From Vibrio bathopelagicus (GTDB lineage Bacteria; Pseudomonadota; Gammaproteobacteria; Enterobacterales; Vibrionaceae), in NCBI RefSeq assembly GCF_014879975.1, contig NZ_CP062501.1, positions 496,001 to 560,000 on the forward strand: DNA of 64,000 nucleotides, read 5' to 3'. Numbering within the stretch: position 1 is the stretch's first letter; every line of letters begins with the position of its first letter. The notes below the pieces were generated by a model, which was given only the letters and a program-made list of their open reading frames with translations, ran no database searches and was not told the origin of the DNA. The translations under genes were made by a program, and so were the position numbers. Shown piece by piece: positions 35,101-43,170 of the stretch.

Positions 35101-36306
35101 TTAAGCCATTGCCAATTTCAGTCGCGCAATCGGCTTGTCATTGATAGGCAAGTGGATAAGTGCTGCCGCAAATGCCAGTACCACCGTTGACCACCAGATT
35201 GGCTCGTAAGATCCATAGTAATCGTAAATACGACCACCAACCCAAGCGCCTAAGAAGCTGCCTACTTGGTGAGTAAAAAACACCAAACCGTACAACGTTG
35301 ACAGGTAACGAGCACCAAAGATCTGACGAACTAAGCCAGACGTTAGCGGTACTGTACCTAACCAACAGAATCCAATTGCCCCGCCGAAGATAGCCGCGGT
35401 TGACTCAGTCACAGGTAGAGTGACAAACGCCCCGATAACAACAGTACGCACTAAGTACAGAGCCGACATTACATGACGCTTACTGAACTTATCGCCCATT
35501 ACACCCCAGAAGTAAGATCCGAAGATGTTGAAGATACCCACATAAGCCAATGCCATTGCTGCGCTGCTCGCGGGTAGGTTTTTGTCGGCTAAGTAACTCG
35601 GTAAGTGCGTCGCAATGAACATCACATGGAAACCACACACGAAGAAGCCTGCGTGAATTAACCAATAACTTCTGTTCGCAAACGCTTCAGACAGCGCTTC
35701 TTTTAGTGTCTGGTTGTCTTCTACTTGTTTATTGGTTGCTGACTTCGGCGCTCGCATAAACAGGGCAAAAGAGATCATGAAACAACAAAGCACGGCAAAT
35801 ACTTGCATCGCACTCTGCCAGTCGAATTCGTTCAACATGTATTGCGCGCCCGGAATCACCGCGAACATACCAAACGAACCTGCTGCAGTGGTTAAACCAA
35901 ATGCCTTAGCCGCGTGCTCTGCAGGTACTACTTTTGCTACCGCGCCTAACACGATCACATAGCTTGTCGCACTTAATCCAAGGCCAACTAATGCGCCTAA
36001 TGAAACGTAAAGCATGCTTGATTCGGTAGAAATTGAGGTAAGAAGTAAACCCAAACCGTAAGCACATGCGCCTGCAATAATGATGCGTCTTGCTCCCCAT
36101 TTGTCAGCGGCCATACCCACAAAAGGTTGGAACACGCCGAACAACAGGTTTTGTAGAGCTATAGCGAAGCTGAAAAATTCTCGACCCGTGCCGAAATGCT
36201 CTGAAATTGGCATCATGAAAATGCCGAATGATTGTCTGATCCCTAGACTGATAATAAGTGTGCCGATCCCAAGCCATACCAATAAAGGAAAACGGAAAAT
36301 GCTCAT
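35101..36306 (-). CDS. MFS transporter
   Basis: 401 residues, 12 membrane segments, major facilitator superfamily with the loop-2/3 motif GMAADKWGARRIII near residue 64 and the repeat GVMGDKFSKRHVM near 260. Resembles the monocarboxylate/OFA-type and NNP-like MFS branch (SLGIRQSFGIFMMPISEHFG). Substrate unknown. It follows a His-rich small protein by 15 bp on the same strand, hinting at a metal-linked role. Confidence 0.88.
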   Translation of the reverse strand: MSIFRFPLLVWLGIGTLIISLGIRQSFGIFMMPISEHFGTGREFFSFAIALQNLLFGVFQPFVGMAADKWGARRIIIAGACAYGLGLLLTSISTESSMLYVSLGALVGLGLSATSYVIVLGAVAKVVPAEHAAKAFGLTTAAGSFGMFAVIPGAQYMLNEFDWQSAMQVFAVLCCFMISFALFMRAPKSATNKQVEDNQTLKEALSEAFANRSYWLIHAGFFVCGFHVMFIATHLPSYLADKNLPASSAAMALAYVGIFNIFGSYFWGVMGDKFSKRHVMSALYLVRTVVIGAFVTLPVTESTAAIFGGAIGFCWLGTVPLTSGLVRQIFGARYLSTLYGLVFFTHQVGSFLGAWVGGRIYDYYGSYEPIWWSTVVLAFAAALIHLPINDKPIARLKLAMA

Positions 36307-36321
36307 TCTAATACTCTTAAA

Positions 36322-36549
36322 TTAATGGTGATGATGTGAGTGGTCTTGCGCTGACATGTGTTGGTTAGTCATATCATGGTGATGCTCGTGCCCAGAGTAC
36401 TCATGTGCTGATTGCTGATGACATCCACTGCTCACGGCATGCTGAGCCAAGAGATCAATCAATGGCTGACTGTGATGCACAATAACCAAACTAATGACGA
36501 GAAATAGCGTCATTCTGGCCAGTTGGGCAAAAAGAGATTGTGAAAACAT
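36322..36549 (-). CDS. small His-rich membrane protein
   Basis: 75 residues from the chosen Met (SQSLFAQ...). One hydrophobic segment (about 10-25, MTLFLVISLVIV), then a periplasmic or extracytoplasmic tail rich in His, with HQQSAHEYSGHEHHHDMT and a terminal HSHHHH, plus one Cys. About 17 His in the last 45 residues imply binding of Zn, Ni, Co or Cu. The start is uncertain: no clear SD is seen and an in-frame Met 35 codons upstream exists. Only 15 bp separate it from the MFS gene, so they form an operon. Confidence 0.65.
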   Translation of the reverse strand: MFSQSLFAQLARMTLFLVISLVIVHHSQPLIDLLAQHAVSSGCHQQSAHEYSGHEHHHDMTNQHMSAQDHSHHHH

Positions 36550-36614
36550 AAGGTGTTTACATGCGCTCAATGTTGTAAGAAGTCGCGCATCATAATGACG
36601 AGTGAGGTATGTAT

Positions 36615-36628
36615 CAAATGACCATTTG
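36615..36628. promoter_or_regulatory. palindrome upstream of the His-rich/MFS operon
   Basis: CAAATG-AC-CATTTG, perfect 6-bp arms; a second pair CTATGC (36638-36643)/GCATAG (36651-36656) lies just beyond. Candidate operator(s) for an unlinked regulator. Confidence 0.4.
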
Positions 36629-36656
36629 TGATTTAGTCTATGCGCTTTATGCATAG

Positions 36657-36945
36657 ATTTATGCGTCGTTAGAATTAGGGCGAAACGTGACCAATAAGTA
36701 GGAAAACTCGAAGCTTGTTGGTTAATAGATAGAAGTATGTAATTAAGAATGAAAGTCTAAATACAGGATTATAACTGTCTGTTTAATTAACGATTTCACA
36801 AAACTGTAAAAACTAATATACAAACTAATCACTAAGCAACATTGGCCGTTCACTCGACTTATCTGTCAAACATCGTAAATTTGGGCGTAAATCGTTTCAA
36901 AACTACTGAAACGCGATGTTAAAAGATTCAGGGAGAGTCATTCAC
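36657..36945. other. divergent promoter region, no gene seen
   Basis: AT-rich region between the His-rich protein and YitT genes; apart from the palindromes at 36615-36656 I see no gene, RNA or repeat. Confidence 0.45.
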
Positions 36946-37560
36946 ATGGATAAAGATCATAATCTTCGCGAAAACTTACTGGCACTGATCTTAGGTAGCG
37001 CTCTGGTGTCACTCGGCGTTATCTTTTTCAATCAAGTCGGTTTACTCACCGGAGGCACGGCTGGTCTGGCGATTTTCATTACTAAAGTGACAGACTTAAG
37101 TTTTGGCCAAGTGTTCTTCGCACTTAACTTACCTTTCTATATTTTGTCGGTCGCTCGTATGGGTTGGCGTTTCACCATCAATACGTTTATCGCGGTTTCG
37201 ATTGTTTCGTTCGCAGTGGATCATTTGTATCACGTGATTCAGATTGCCGAAATTCATGCATTGTATGCAGCGTTAATTGGTGGTGGTCTAATTGGTACCG
37301 GCATGCTGGTGATCTTCCGTCATAAGATGAGCTTAGGTGGCTTCAATATTCTGGCACTGTTCTTACAAGAACGTTTTGGGATTCGCGCGGGCAAGGTTCA
37401 AATGGCATTAGACTGTACGATTGTTGTGCTTTCACTGTTTATTGTTGATGTGTCACTGGTTCTACTGTCTGTGCTTGGCGCGATAGTCACCAACTTGATT
37501 CTAGCGATGAACCATAAGCCGGGGCGCTATCAACCAGTCGTCAAAGCGGAAGCCGCGTAA
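36946..37560 (+). CDS. YitT family membrane protein
   Basis: 204 residues with five or six membrane segments; YitT-type stretch NQVGLLTGGTAGLAIFITK near 28-46 and GTGMLVIFRHKMSLGGFNILALFLQERFGIRAGKVQM. Shorter than Bacillus YitT, which carries a DUF2179 C-terminus, so this is the membrane domain only, as usual in proteobacteria. Function unknown. Start at MDKDHNL with GGGAGAG eight bases upstream. Followed by a terminator. Confidence 0.88.
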   Translation: MDKDHNLRENLLALILGSALVSLGVIFFNQVGLLTGGTAGLAIFITKVTDLSFGQVFFALNLPFYILSVARMGWRFTINTFIAVSIVSFAVDHLYHVIQIAEIHALYAALIGGGLIGTGMLVIFRHKMSLGGFNILALFLQERFGIRAGKVQMALDCTIVVLSLFIVDVSLVLLSVLGAIVTNLILAMNHKPGRYQPVVKAEAA

Positions 37561-37619
37561 CTAGGTTCGCTCAAGCACTAGGTCCGCTTAAGCAAAGTGA
37601 TTTGCAGATTCTAAAAACA

Positions 37620-37650
37620 ACAAAGCCAGCATCAATTGCTGGCTTTGTTC
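37620..37650. terminator. rho-independent terminator between convergent genes
   Basis: Perfect stem ACAAAGCCAGC/GCTGGCTTTGT with a short loop; usable in both directions. Just after it lie three copies of the 7-bp unit AGCTATT (37674-37694) reaching the stop codon of the sigma factor gene. Confidence 0.8.
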
Positions 37651-37692
37651 TATTTAAATAACGGGTTCGAGTTAGCTATTAGCTATTAGCTA

Positions 37693-38307
37693 TTAGCAGT
37701 TGCTGCAATTGTTGTTCGGCTTGAGCTCGCAGTCAATCACATTGCCTTGTTGATCAAGAGATAGGTTACAGCACTCTTCAAACAAGTTTTTAAGATCCCC
37801 GCGACTTTTCTGAACGCGAGACTTAACCGTTGAGTAACTGACGTTTTGTGCTTCTGCGATCTCTTTCTGGCTTTGGCCTTTGATGTCGACAGCAAGCAGT
37901 AGTGATGAACTTTGTTCTGGCAGTGCCTGAATAAAGGGTTCAATACATAATGAAAGCTTCTGTTTGAACTCAGAGTTGTGGTCTAAATCGGTGAACCACA
38001 GATCTTCAGCATCAATTTGGCTATCTCGCTGTTGTCGAGCATGCTTACGATAGAAGTCGATAATGGTGTGATTGGCTAGTTGGAATAGCCAAGCCTTAAC
38101 ACTGCTAGCATCTTGCACCTTATCTAAGTTCTGATAGGTCTTAATCAAGATCTCTTGCAGTAAGTCATCTACATCAGCGGTGTTGTTGACCTTGGAATGC
38201 AAGAATGACTTTAACGCTTGCTGGTACTCAGCCCAAACTTGTTCCAAGTTCAAAGATGCCCTATTCAAAGATGCCCTATTCAAAGATGCCTTAGTTGCAC
38301 TGTTCAT
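37693..38307 (-). CDS. ECF-type RNA polymerase sigma factor (SigZ-like) with Cys-rich tail
   Basis: 204 residues. Region 2 (VWAEYQQALKSFLHSKVNNTADVDDLLQEILIKTYQNLDKV...AWLFQLANHTIIDFYRKHAR, about 25-90) and region 4 (LPEQSSSLLLAVDIKGQSQKEIAEAQNVSYSTVKSRVQKSR, about 130-170). The C-terminus carries Cys clusters FEECCNLS, DCEL and NNCSNC, as in SigZ proteins. The N-terminus has RASLN-type repeats encoded by 15-bp tandem units. Its start lies inside the arsR 3' end (17-bp overlap), so it is translated with the ArsR regulator. No anti-sigma gene is adjacent. Confidence 0.88.
   Translation of the reverse strand: MNSATKASLNRASLNRASLNLEQVWAEYQQALKSFLHSKVNNTADVDDLLQEILIKTYQNLDKVQDASSVKAWLFQLANHTIIDFYRKHARQQRDSQIDAEDLWFTDLDHNSEFKQKLSLCIEPFIQALPEQSSSLLLAVDIKGQSQKEIAEAQNVSYSTVKSRVQKSRGDLKNLFEECCNLSLDQQGNVIDCELKPNNNCSNC
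38251..38290. repeat. 15-bp in-frame tandem repeat in the sigma factor gene
   Basis: CAAAGATGCCCTATT twice perfectly (38251-38280), then a partial third copy to 38290; encodes ASLNR-type repeats. Being a multiple of three, copy-number change would alter tail length without frameshift. Confidence 0.9.
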
Positions 38308-38587
38308 TCACGCAACACTCATCTTGTAAGAAATCAATCACGCCTTCTAGGCATTCATACTCTGCTACGCAGAATAGGGTTCTTCCCTCACGTCTTTGGC
38401 TGATTAGGCCTGCCGATGCAAGGCTTGAAATGTGGTGAGACAAGGTAGAACCAGGAATACCTAGCTCTTCTTGTAGGCCGCCAACTGCAATGCCTTGGTA
38501 GCCAGCTTTAACGACACTCTTATAAATAGTTAGGCGAATAGGGTGACCCAACTCTTTAAGTGCTTTCGCAACGACTTCTAAGTTCAT
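38291..38587 (-). CDS. ArsR-family metal-responsive repressor
   Basis: 98 residues with winged HTH: LGHPIRLTIYKSV (13-25), GGLQEELGIPGSTLSHHISSLASAGLI (36-62), RREGRTLFCVAEY. Cys at FCV and in the terminal DECCVNEQC motif are likely metal or metalloid ligands. It should repress its own operon with the sigma factor and the divergent permease, through three TTCGA-N6-TCGAA palindromes between them. GAGGAGTTAAT gives a good SD. Confidence 0.9.
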   Translation of the reverse strand: MNLEVVAKALKELGHPIRLTIYKSVVKAGYQGIAVGGLQEELGIPGSTLSHHISSLASAGLISQRREGRTLFCVAEYECLEGVIDFLQDECCVNEQCN

Positions 38588-38608
38588 ATTAACTCCTCAA
38601 GATTTAAT

Positions 38609-38624
38609 TTCGATATTAGTCGAA
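38609..38624. promoter_or_regulatory. ArsR operator candidate 1 (arsR-proximal)
   Basis: TTCGA-TATTAG-TCGAA: perfect 5-bp arms, six-base spacer; 21 bp before the arsR start on its strand. Confidence 0.7.
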
Positions 38625-38695
38625 ATGTACTCTGAATACAAATTTAAAAATCGTGATTATGTAAGTTATTGAAAATCCGATCTTTTAAAATTCAA

Positions 38696-38711
38696 TTCGA
38701 TTTTTATCGAA
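38696..38711. promoter_or_regulatory. ArsR operator candidate 2 (middle)
   Basis: TTCGA-TTTTTA-TCGAA: same arms and same six-base spacer as sites 1 and 3. Confidence 0.7.
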
Positions 38712-38745
38712 ATAACGCTTGATCTGTGACGAAATATTTCTATAA

Positions 38746-38761
38746 TTCGAGAATATTCGAA
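38746..38761. promoter_or_regulatory. ArsR operator candidate 3 (permease-proximal)
   Basis: TTCGA-GAATAT-TCGAA: same geometry; 60 bp before the permease ATG, within its probable promoter. Confidence 0.7.
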
Positions 38762-38820
38762 ATTAAGGGTTGGTTACTTTCCTCATAGAGTCTGACCTCA
38801 AATCCAGTTTGGAGTTAATT

Positions 38821-39921
38821 ATGAGCAATGAAATGTTAACAATGCTAAAAGACGCACTTGATATGTTCGCTTTCTTAGCAGTAGAGCTAATCATCCTTTT
38901 CTTAGCGATCAGCTACATTGTTGGGATTCTTCAAGAGTTTCTTACACCAGAAAAGATTCAATCTATCCTGAGCTCACGTAATGGTAAGGGCTATGTGGTG
39001 GCAGCACTATTGGGTGCAATTACGCCTTTCTGTTCATGTTCGACGATTCCTTTTCTTAAAGGATTGCTGCGTGCACGAGCAGGTTTTGGTCCAATGATGG
39101 TGTTCCTATTCGGTAGCCCACTATTGAACCCGGTGATCATTGGTTTGTTCGTGATTACGTTCGGCTGGCAAGTGGCTGTGTTCTACTTCTTAGTAGCAAT
39201 GACGGTATCAGTAGTGGCAGGTTACGCACTTGAGAAACTTGGCTTTGAGCGTTACGTAAAACCTGAAGCGTATGAATCAACAGCTTCTTCTTCAAGCTGT
39301 GGCACTAGTTGTGGTGGTTCTGCTCCTAAGAAAGCAGCACCTACGAAGGCAGAATCTTCATGTAGTACAAGTGCATGCGGTGAACCTGCACCAGTAATGG
39401 CGAAAGAGACATCTTGCTGTGATTCGAAAAAAGAAGAGCCACAAGTCACGGTTTCATGCTGCGCAACGGATGGAAGCGCGACTGTGGAAGTCGTAGAGAA
39501 GAAAGAACCTAGCCGTTGGATGAGAATTTGGTTCTCAACTTGGAAAGATTTCAAACAAGTTTTCCCTTACCTAATGATGGGTATCGCGATTGGTTCATTC
39601 ATCTACGGTTTCATTCCAACAGACCTAATTGCTGAATACGCTGGTGAAGGTATGTGGTATGCGATTCCTGTAGCGGCTGTGATTGGTATTCCACTGTACA
39701 TTCGTGCTGAAGCGGTAATCCCATTAAGTGCTGCTCTAGTTCAGAAAGGTATGGCGCTAGGTTCGGTAATGGCATTGATCATTGGTAGTGCGGGTGCAAG
39801 TTTGACAGAAGTTATCTTGCTTAAATCAATCTTCAAAAACCAAATGATTGCAGCATTCCTATTCGTTATTCTAAGCATGGCGATGGGTGCAGGCTTCCTA
39901 TACAGCTTCATCTTTGGTTAA
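38821..39921 (+). CDS. metal/metalloid efflux permease (SO_0444/ArsP-like, DUF318) with Cys-rich loop
   Basis: 366 residues: two membrane halves of about four segments each. The first contains TPFCSCSTIPFLKGLLRA, the hallmark of this permease family, near residues 62-79. Between the halves (about 155-235) is a cytoplasmic loop with SSCGTSCGG, SSCSTSACG, TSCCDSKKEE and SCCATDG: about ten Cys. NCBI-type names for close families are Cu/Zn efflux transporter SO_0444 or ArsP organoarsenical permease; the substrate cannot be decided from sequence. The start is the ATG after GGAGTTAATT. Divergent from arsR-sigma, with shared operators. Confidence 0.88.
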   Translation: MSNEMLTMLKDALDMFAFLAVELIILFLAISYIVGILQEFLTPEKIQSILSSRNGKGYVVAALLGAITPFCSCSTIPFLKGLLRARAGFGPMMVFLFGSPLLNPVIIGLFVITFGWQVAVFYFLVAMTVSVVAGYALEKLGFERYVKPEAYESTASSSSCGTSCGGSAPKKAAPTKAESSCSTSACGEPAPVMAKETSCCDSKKEEPQVTVSCCATDGSATVEVVEKKEPSRWMRIWFSTWKDFKQVFPYLMMGIAIGSFIYGFIPTDLIAEYAGEGMWYAIPVAAVIGIPLYIRAEAVIPLSAALVQKGMALGSVMALIIGSAGASLTEVILLKSIFKNQMIAAFLFVILSMAMGAGFLYSFIFG

Positions 39922-39971
39922 TCAGGTCTGATTGCGAGACAACACCATCGATAACAAGACATCGATAATAA

Positions 39972-40003
39972 AAAAGAGCTCACATAGTTGAGCTCTTTTT
40001 TTG
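39972..40003 (+). terminator. rho-independent terminator of the permease gene
   Basis: AAAAGAGCTCA/TGAGCTCTTTT stem, six-base loop, T run. Confidence 0.9.
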
Positions 40004-40029
40004 TTTAGGCGTTTAACAAAGCATGATTA

Positions 40030-41232
40030 TCAGACTGGGTTTGGCAGCGCAGCCGAAGTACCGTATGCAGCGAAAGCATTAGTGGCTAATACATCACAGT
40101 GATGACGATTAATGGCATCGCCGTAATTGTTAGTGATTCCGGGGAACTGAAAGCGATACATTGGAATACCATAGCGGCGCTCTCTCTGCTGACCGATTCT
40201 ATCTTTGCTTGTCCATAACAGTCGGTTCTTTGCCGTGTAAGTCATGCCGTGCATTTTATTGAAGTATGCTTCATTACTGCGCATTTGCTCGTATAACTCG
40301 ATGATGCGCTGCCTAGAAAAGTTCAACGTCGAGTTCGCCTTGAGTTGCGTTCCCCAACCAGTTAATACCTTTTCCATGAAGTCTCGGGTAACGAGCCCAG
40401 GGCCAGTAAGTAAACCCGCACCTTTACTTCCGCCAGAGGTATTTGCATTACCTACCAAAGTGCCGTGTCGGCCTGGCATGTAGGTAGTGTAATATTTAGT
40501 GGAAGGGGACAAGCGTGGCATTCTCGCTTTGAAAGCCAATGAGCGTTCGTCTTCAGCAAAAACACATACGATCTGTTTGACGTTTTTGCCCAGTAATTTG
40601 TAATCCTTGAATGCGTTCATCCCTCCGGGTACGGGATCACACGCAAAAATGTTGACTGGAATATGGCTTAGCTTGGGATCTTTGAGCATTCGGTTCGCCA
40701 ATTCAAAGCAACTGACTCCACCTCGGCTCCAACCTACGATGTTAACTTGGCTAATGGGTTTAGTTTGGCGTTCAATTGCAATGTTTTGTTGGCGAGCGGC
40801 AATCCCTTGTTTTAAGTCTGCAGCTAGAGCTTGTGAATCTTTCAACCAATCTTGATATTTTTGGTTAGTCGCAAAAGGCCAAGCTGACTTTTCTGGACGT
40901 GATTCACTGAGTAGCCCTTTAGCTCGCTTCATGTAGTCATTCTTATCTTGTTGGCTTCCGCGCAAGATATTCAATACATGGCGCATATTGCTGTCGATGC
41001 CTTTGCCCAACAATGTTCCCTTAACTCCAGAATAGGTGTCGTCCTTACCTTGCTTCAACCACTCGTTCTGATTTCCACTACCAACCCCATCCACTTGAAT
41101 GTAGTCAATCATGTCTCTACCCGTTGCATTCTTCGCTAGCGTCGAAATCAATTCTCCAGAAACATAGTTTTTGTGATTGTTGTCTTCTGAGTTTGAGCCT
41201 GTGCCACAGAAGAATACGGTTAATACGCTCAT
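40030..41232 (-). CDS. alpha/beta-hydrolase of the Tle1/DUF2235-like lipase type
   Basis: 400 residues. Begins with a beta strand and FFCGTGSNSEDN, like the F-D-GTGN start of DUF2235 proteins. Nucleophile elbow GWSRGG (Ser about 169), then NIFACDPVPGG (Asp about 199) and MPGRHGTLVGN (His about 256), an order and spacing like the Tle1 phospholipase triad. No signal peptide or membrane segment. Tle1 members are often type VI secretion effectors with a neighbouring immunity lipoprotein or VgrG; none is seen here, so effector status is an inference only. Monocistronic. Confidence 0.7.
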   Translation of the reverse strand: MSVLTVFFCGTGSNSEDNNHKNYVSGELISTLAKNATGRDMIDYIQVDGVGSGNQNEWLKQGKDDTYSGVKGTLLGKGIDSNMRHVLNILRGSQQDKNDYMKRAKGLLSESRPEKSAWPFATNQKYQDWLKDSQALAADLKQGIAARQQNIAIERQTKPISQVNIVGWSRGGVSCFELANRMLKDPKLSHIPVNIFACDPVPGGMNAFKDYKLLGKNVKQIVCVFAEDERSLAFKARMPRLSPSTKYYTTYMPGRHGTLVGNANTSGGSKGAGLLTGPGLVTRDFMEKVLTGWGTQLKANSTLNFSRQRIIELYEQMRSNEAYFNKMHGMTYTAKNRLLWTSKDRIGQQRERRYGIPMYRFQFPGITNNYGDAINRHHCDVLATNAFAAYGTSAALPNPV

Positions 41233-41417
41233 CCTTTGCCTTTAACACGATTAATTAAGATTGGAATCAGTATAGAAGTGATATGAGAAATTTATAAGAT
41301 TGAATGAGTTAGAGAGAGGCATTGCTCCGAGGTTTAATGCAATAAAGCTGAAAATAGCGAAATGATTACAGGTCACAATGTGTTAAAAAAGGATTGTTAT
41401 GCGGAGGGTAAGACAAT

Positions 41418-41446
41418 AAAAAACCCAACGGAAGGCTGGGTTTTAA
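41418..41446 (-). terminator. rho-independent terminator of trmY
   Basis: AAAACCCAAC/GCTGGGTTTT stem with one mismatch and short loop; T run on the minus strand. Confidence 0.75.
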
Positions 41447-41477
41447 GGGATGTAGCTTAATAAGTGGTGGCAGAGAA

Positions 41478-42077
41478 TCAGAAGTCTCTTAAATCAAGCT
41501 CATTGTTGATTAACACAACACACTGAGAAGCAAACAGCATGTTTGGACCTAAGCTGATTTTCTCTGTCCCTAAACGCTTCAAGCTGTTGTAGCTTTTCTT
41601 CGGCATAGGGATATGGTCCGTTAGAAGGAAACATGGGTTTTCCGCAATCTCTGCATCACGGATAAAATCGCCCTTCTTATCCATCATATACAGCTGGTGG
41701 TCTTCAGCCAGTTCTTTCACCAACTTTTCAAAGCTCATAGTACGAACTGTGATACCTGGCTCAACCTGACGAGTTTGCTCTTTCGTCATACCCTGAGAAG
41801 CATCAACCGCACGCACTACCGCTGATAACAATGCAGACTCATGAAAGCCACCAATGTTGGTGATTTCATTTGAATCGAATGTAATGGTACGTGAAAAGTC
41901 TTTAGTACTCTCTAGCACAAGGTGCACGGTGACATTCTCACGGTGAGATTGAGCAACGAAGATCGTGTTCATCAGAGTATGAGCCAGAATCTCAGTATGA
42001 GCGTCTTGCCCAACACCTTCTAAGATAAGTTTACTCTCTGTAGGGGCTGCGCGAGCGCGTAATACAAATGAACGCAT
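41478..42077 (-). CDS. trmY: TrmY-family SPOUT methyltransferase (annotated tRNA pseudouridine-54 N1-methyltransferase)
   Basis: 199 residues. Nearly complete TrmY signature: MRSFVLRARAAPTESK at the start, HRENVTVHLVLESTKDFSRTITFDSNEI, GGFHESALL, and the SAM-knot end CFLLTDHIPMPKKSYNSLKRLGTEKISLGPNMLFASQCVVLINNELD. TrmY is an archaeal tRNA enzyme making N1-methylpseudouridine at position 54; the bacterial members (UPF0217) are restricted to Vibrio and relatives and their RNA target is not obvious. Single gene. Confidence 0.88.
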   Translation of the reverse strand: MRSFVLRARAAPTESKLILEGVGQDAHTEILAHTLMNTIFVAQSHRENVTVHLVLESTKDFSRTITFDSNEITNIGGFHESALLSAVVRAVDASQGMTKEQTRQVEPGITVRTMSFEKLVKELAEDHQLYMMDKKGDFIRDAEIAENPCFLLTDHIPMPKKSYNSLKRLGTEKISLGPNMLFASQCVVLINNELDLRDF

Positions 42078-42333
42078 GGGATGTACCTTGTCAGTGTGTG
42101 ATAAAGCGAAACCGACTTTATCAACATGAATTGATGAATAACCAAAATTATGGCGGTATGTAACTCTTTTCTATTAATGAAGTCAAATGGAGTTATGTAT
42201 AGTACTGAGCGGAATAACTCTACGTATTAAATAGAGAGTGACCACATTACAAGATGGTAAAGGTTGAAGAGAACCAAGGTTTACATAGATAGTATGCGTA
42301 AATTATTAGGTGACTTACATAAGGAAGTAGTCG

Positions 42334-42858
42334 ATGAAGTTACAGAAGATTAATAAAGAAGAATATAGAAAGAAGATGAACCTACTGTTGGTTTCATTGG
42401 TTGGGTCACTCGCCTTGTTCGCTATCGTATTTGGTAGCATTCTGATTGAACTTTTTGGTTCAGCTGGATCCGTTACTGGGGAAGCGACAGGTAATTTTCA
42501 CTTGAATGTGCTCGGGGTAATTTTATCAGTCGCATTGAATGCGTTTATCGTAAGCCGTTTGAAAGGGCATGATTACTTTAAAGAAGCGCTTTATGTGTGG
42601 AACCTTAAACAAATGCACAATCAAATCTATCGTAAGCTTAAGCGCATCCAACCAAAAGCTGAGCAAGGCGATCGAGAAGCATTAACTATCCTTTACTTCT
42701 ATTACACTACGCAAAAACAGGTATACGACCTAGATAACAATACATTGACGATAAAAACGGTTCAGCACTCGCTAGATAACATAGTGGAGCTGAGTGAAAA
42801 GTGGAGTATCGAACTGGATATAGAGGCATTCTCGAAAGATCTAGTCGCGAAACTCTAG
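42334..42858 (+). CDS. DUF3087 family membrane protein
   Basis: 174 residues with two membrane segments (about 17-42 and 56-74) and a helical cytoplasmic C-terminus with LYVWNLKQMHNQIYRKLKRIQPKAEQGDREAL and YFYYTTQKQVYDLDNNT. A family of unknown function common in marine gammaproteobacteria. SD AAGGAAG before ATG. It is the last gene before the rrn operon. Confidence 0.82.
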   Translation: MKLQKINKEEYRKKMNLLLVSLVGSLALFAIVFGSILIELFGSAGSVTGEATGNFHLNVLGVILSVALNAFIVSRLKGHDYFKEALYVWNLKQMHNQIYRKLKRIQPKAEQGDREALTILYFYYTTQKQVYDLDNNTLTIKTVQHSLDNIVELSEKWSIELDIEAFSKDLVAKL

Positions 42859-42959
42859 GTTATATGCTCTTGATTGTATGAGCTTTAGCCTGTTAAAGAG
42901 GGTTTTGACGTAAAAGTAGACGCTTAAGCAACTTTTTTGAATTTTTATCAAAAAAGGGG

Positions 42960-42987
42960 TTGCCATGTTTTCGATGAACTCTATAAT
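42960..42987 (+). promoter_or_regulatory. rrn promoter P1
   Basis: TTGCCA (42960-42965), 16 bp spacer, perfect TATAAT (42982-42987), then a GC-rich discriminator (GCCGCC), as expected for stringently controlled rRNA promoters. Confidence 0.85.
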
Positions 42988-43075
42988 GCCGCCTCACTGA
43001 CACGGCAGATGCCATAAGGCCTCAGCGGTAATCAGTAAGACGGAAAGTTCGAAAGAAATTAATTTTAAAAAGTGT

Positions 43076-43103
43076 TTGACACTTAAGATTAAATCGCTAG
43101 AAT
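43076..43103 (+). promoter_or_regulatory. rrn promoter P2
   Basis: TTGACA (43076-43081), 16 bp spacer, TAGAAT (43098-43103), with an A/T-rich UP-like region before it. Confidence 0.8.
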
Positions 43104-43155
43104 TCACGTCCGCTTTCAAGGGTTTCTTTGTAAAAAGAAAGTTTCGATAAGCAAA

Positions 43156-43170
43156 GCTCTTTAACAATTT
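43156..43170 (+). promoter_or_regulatory. boxA antitermination site in the rrn leader
   Basis: GCTCTTTAACAATTT, the canonical boxA bound by NusB/NusE; a second copy lies in the 16S-23S spacer. Confidence 0.9.
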
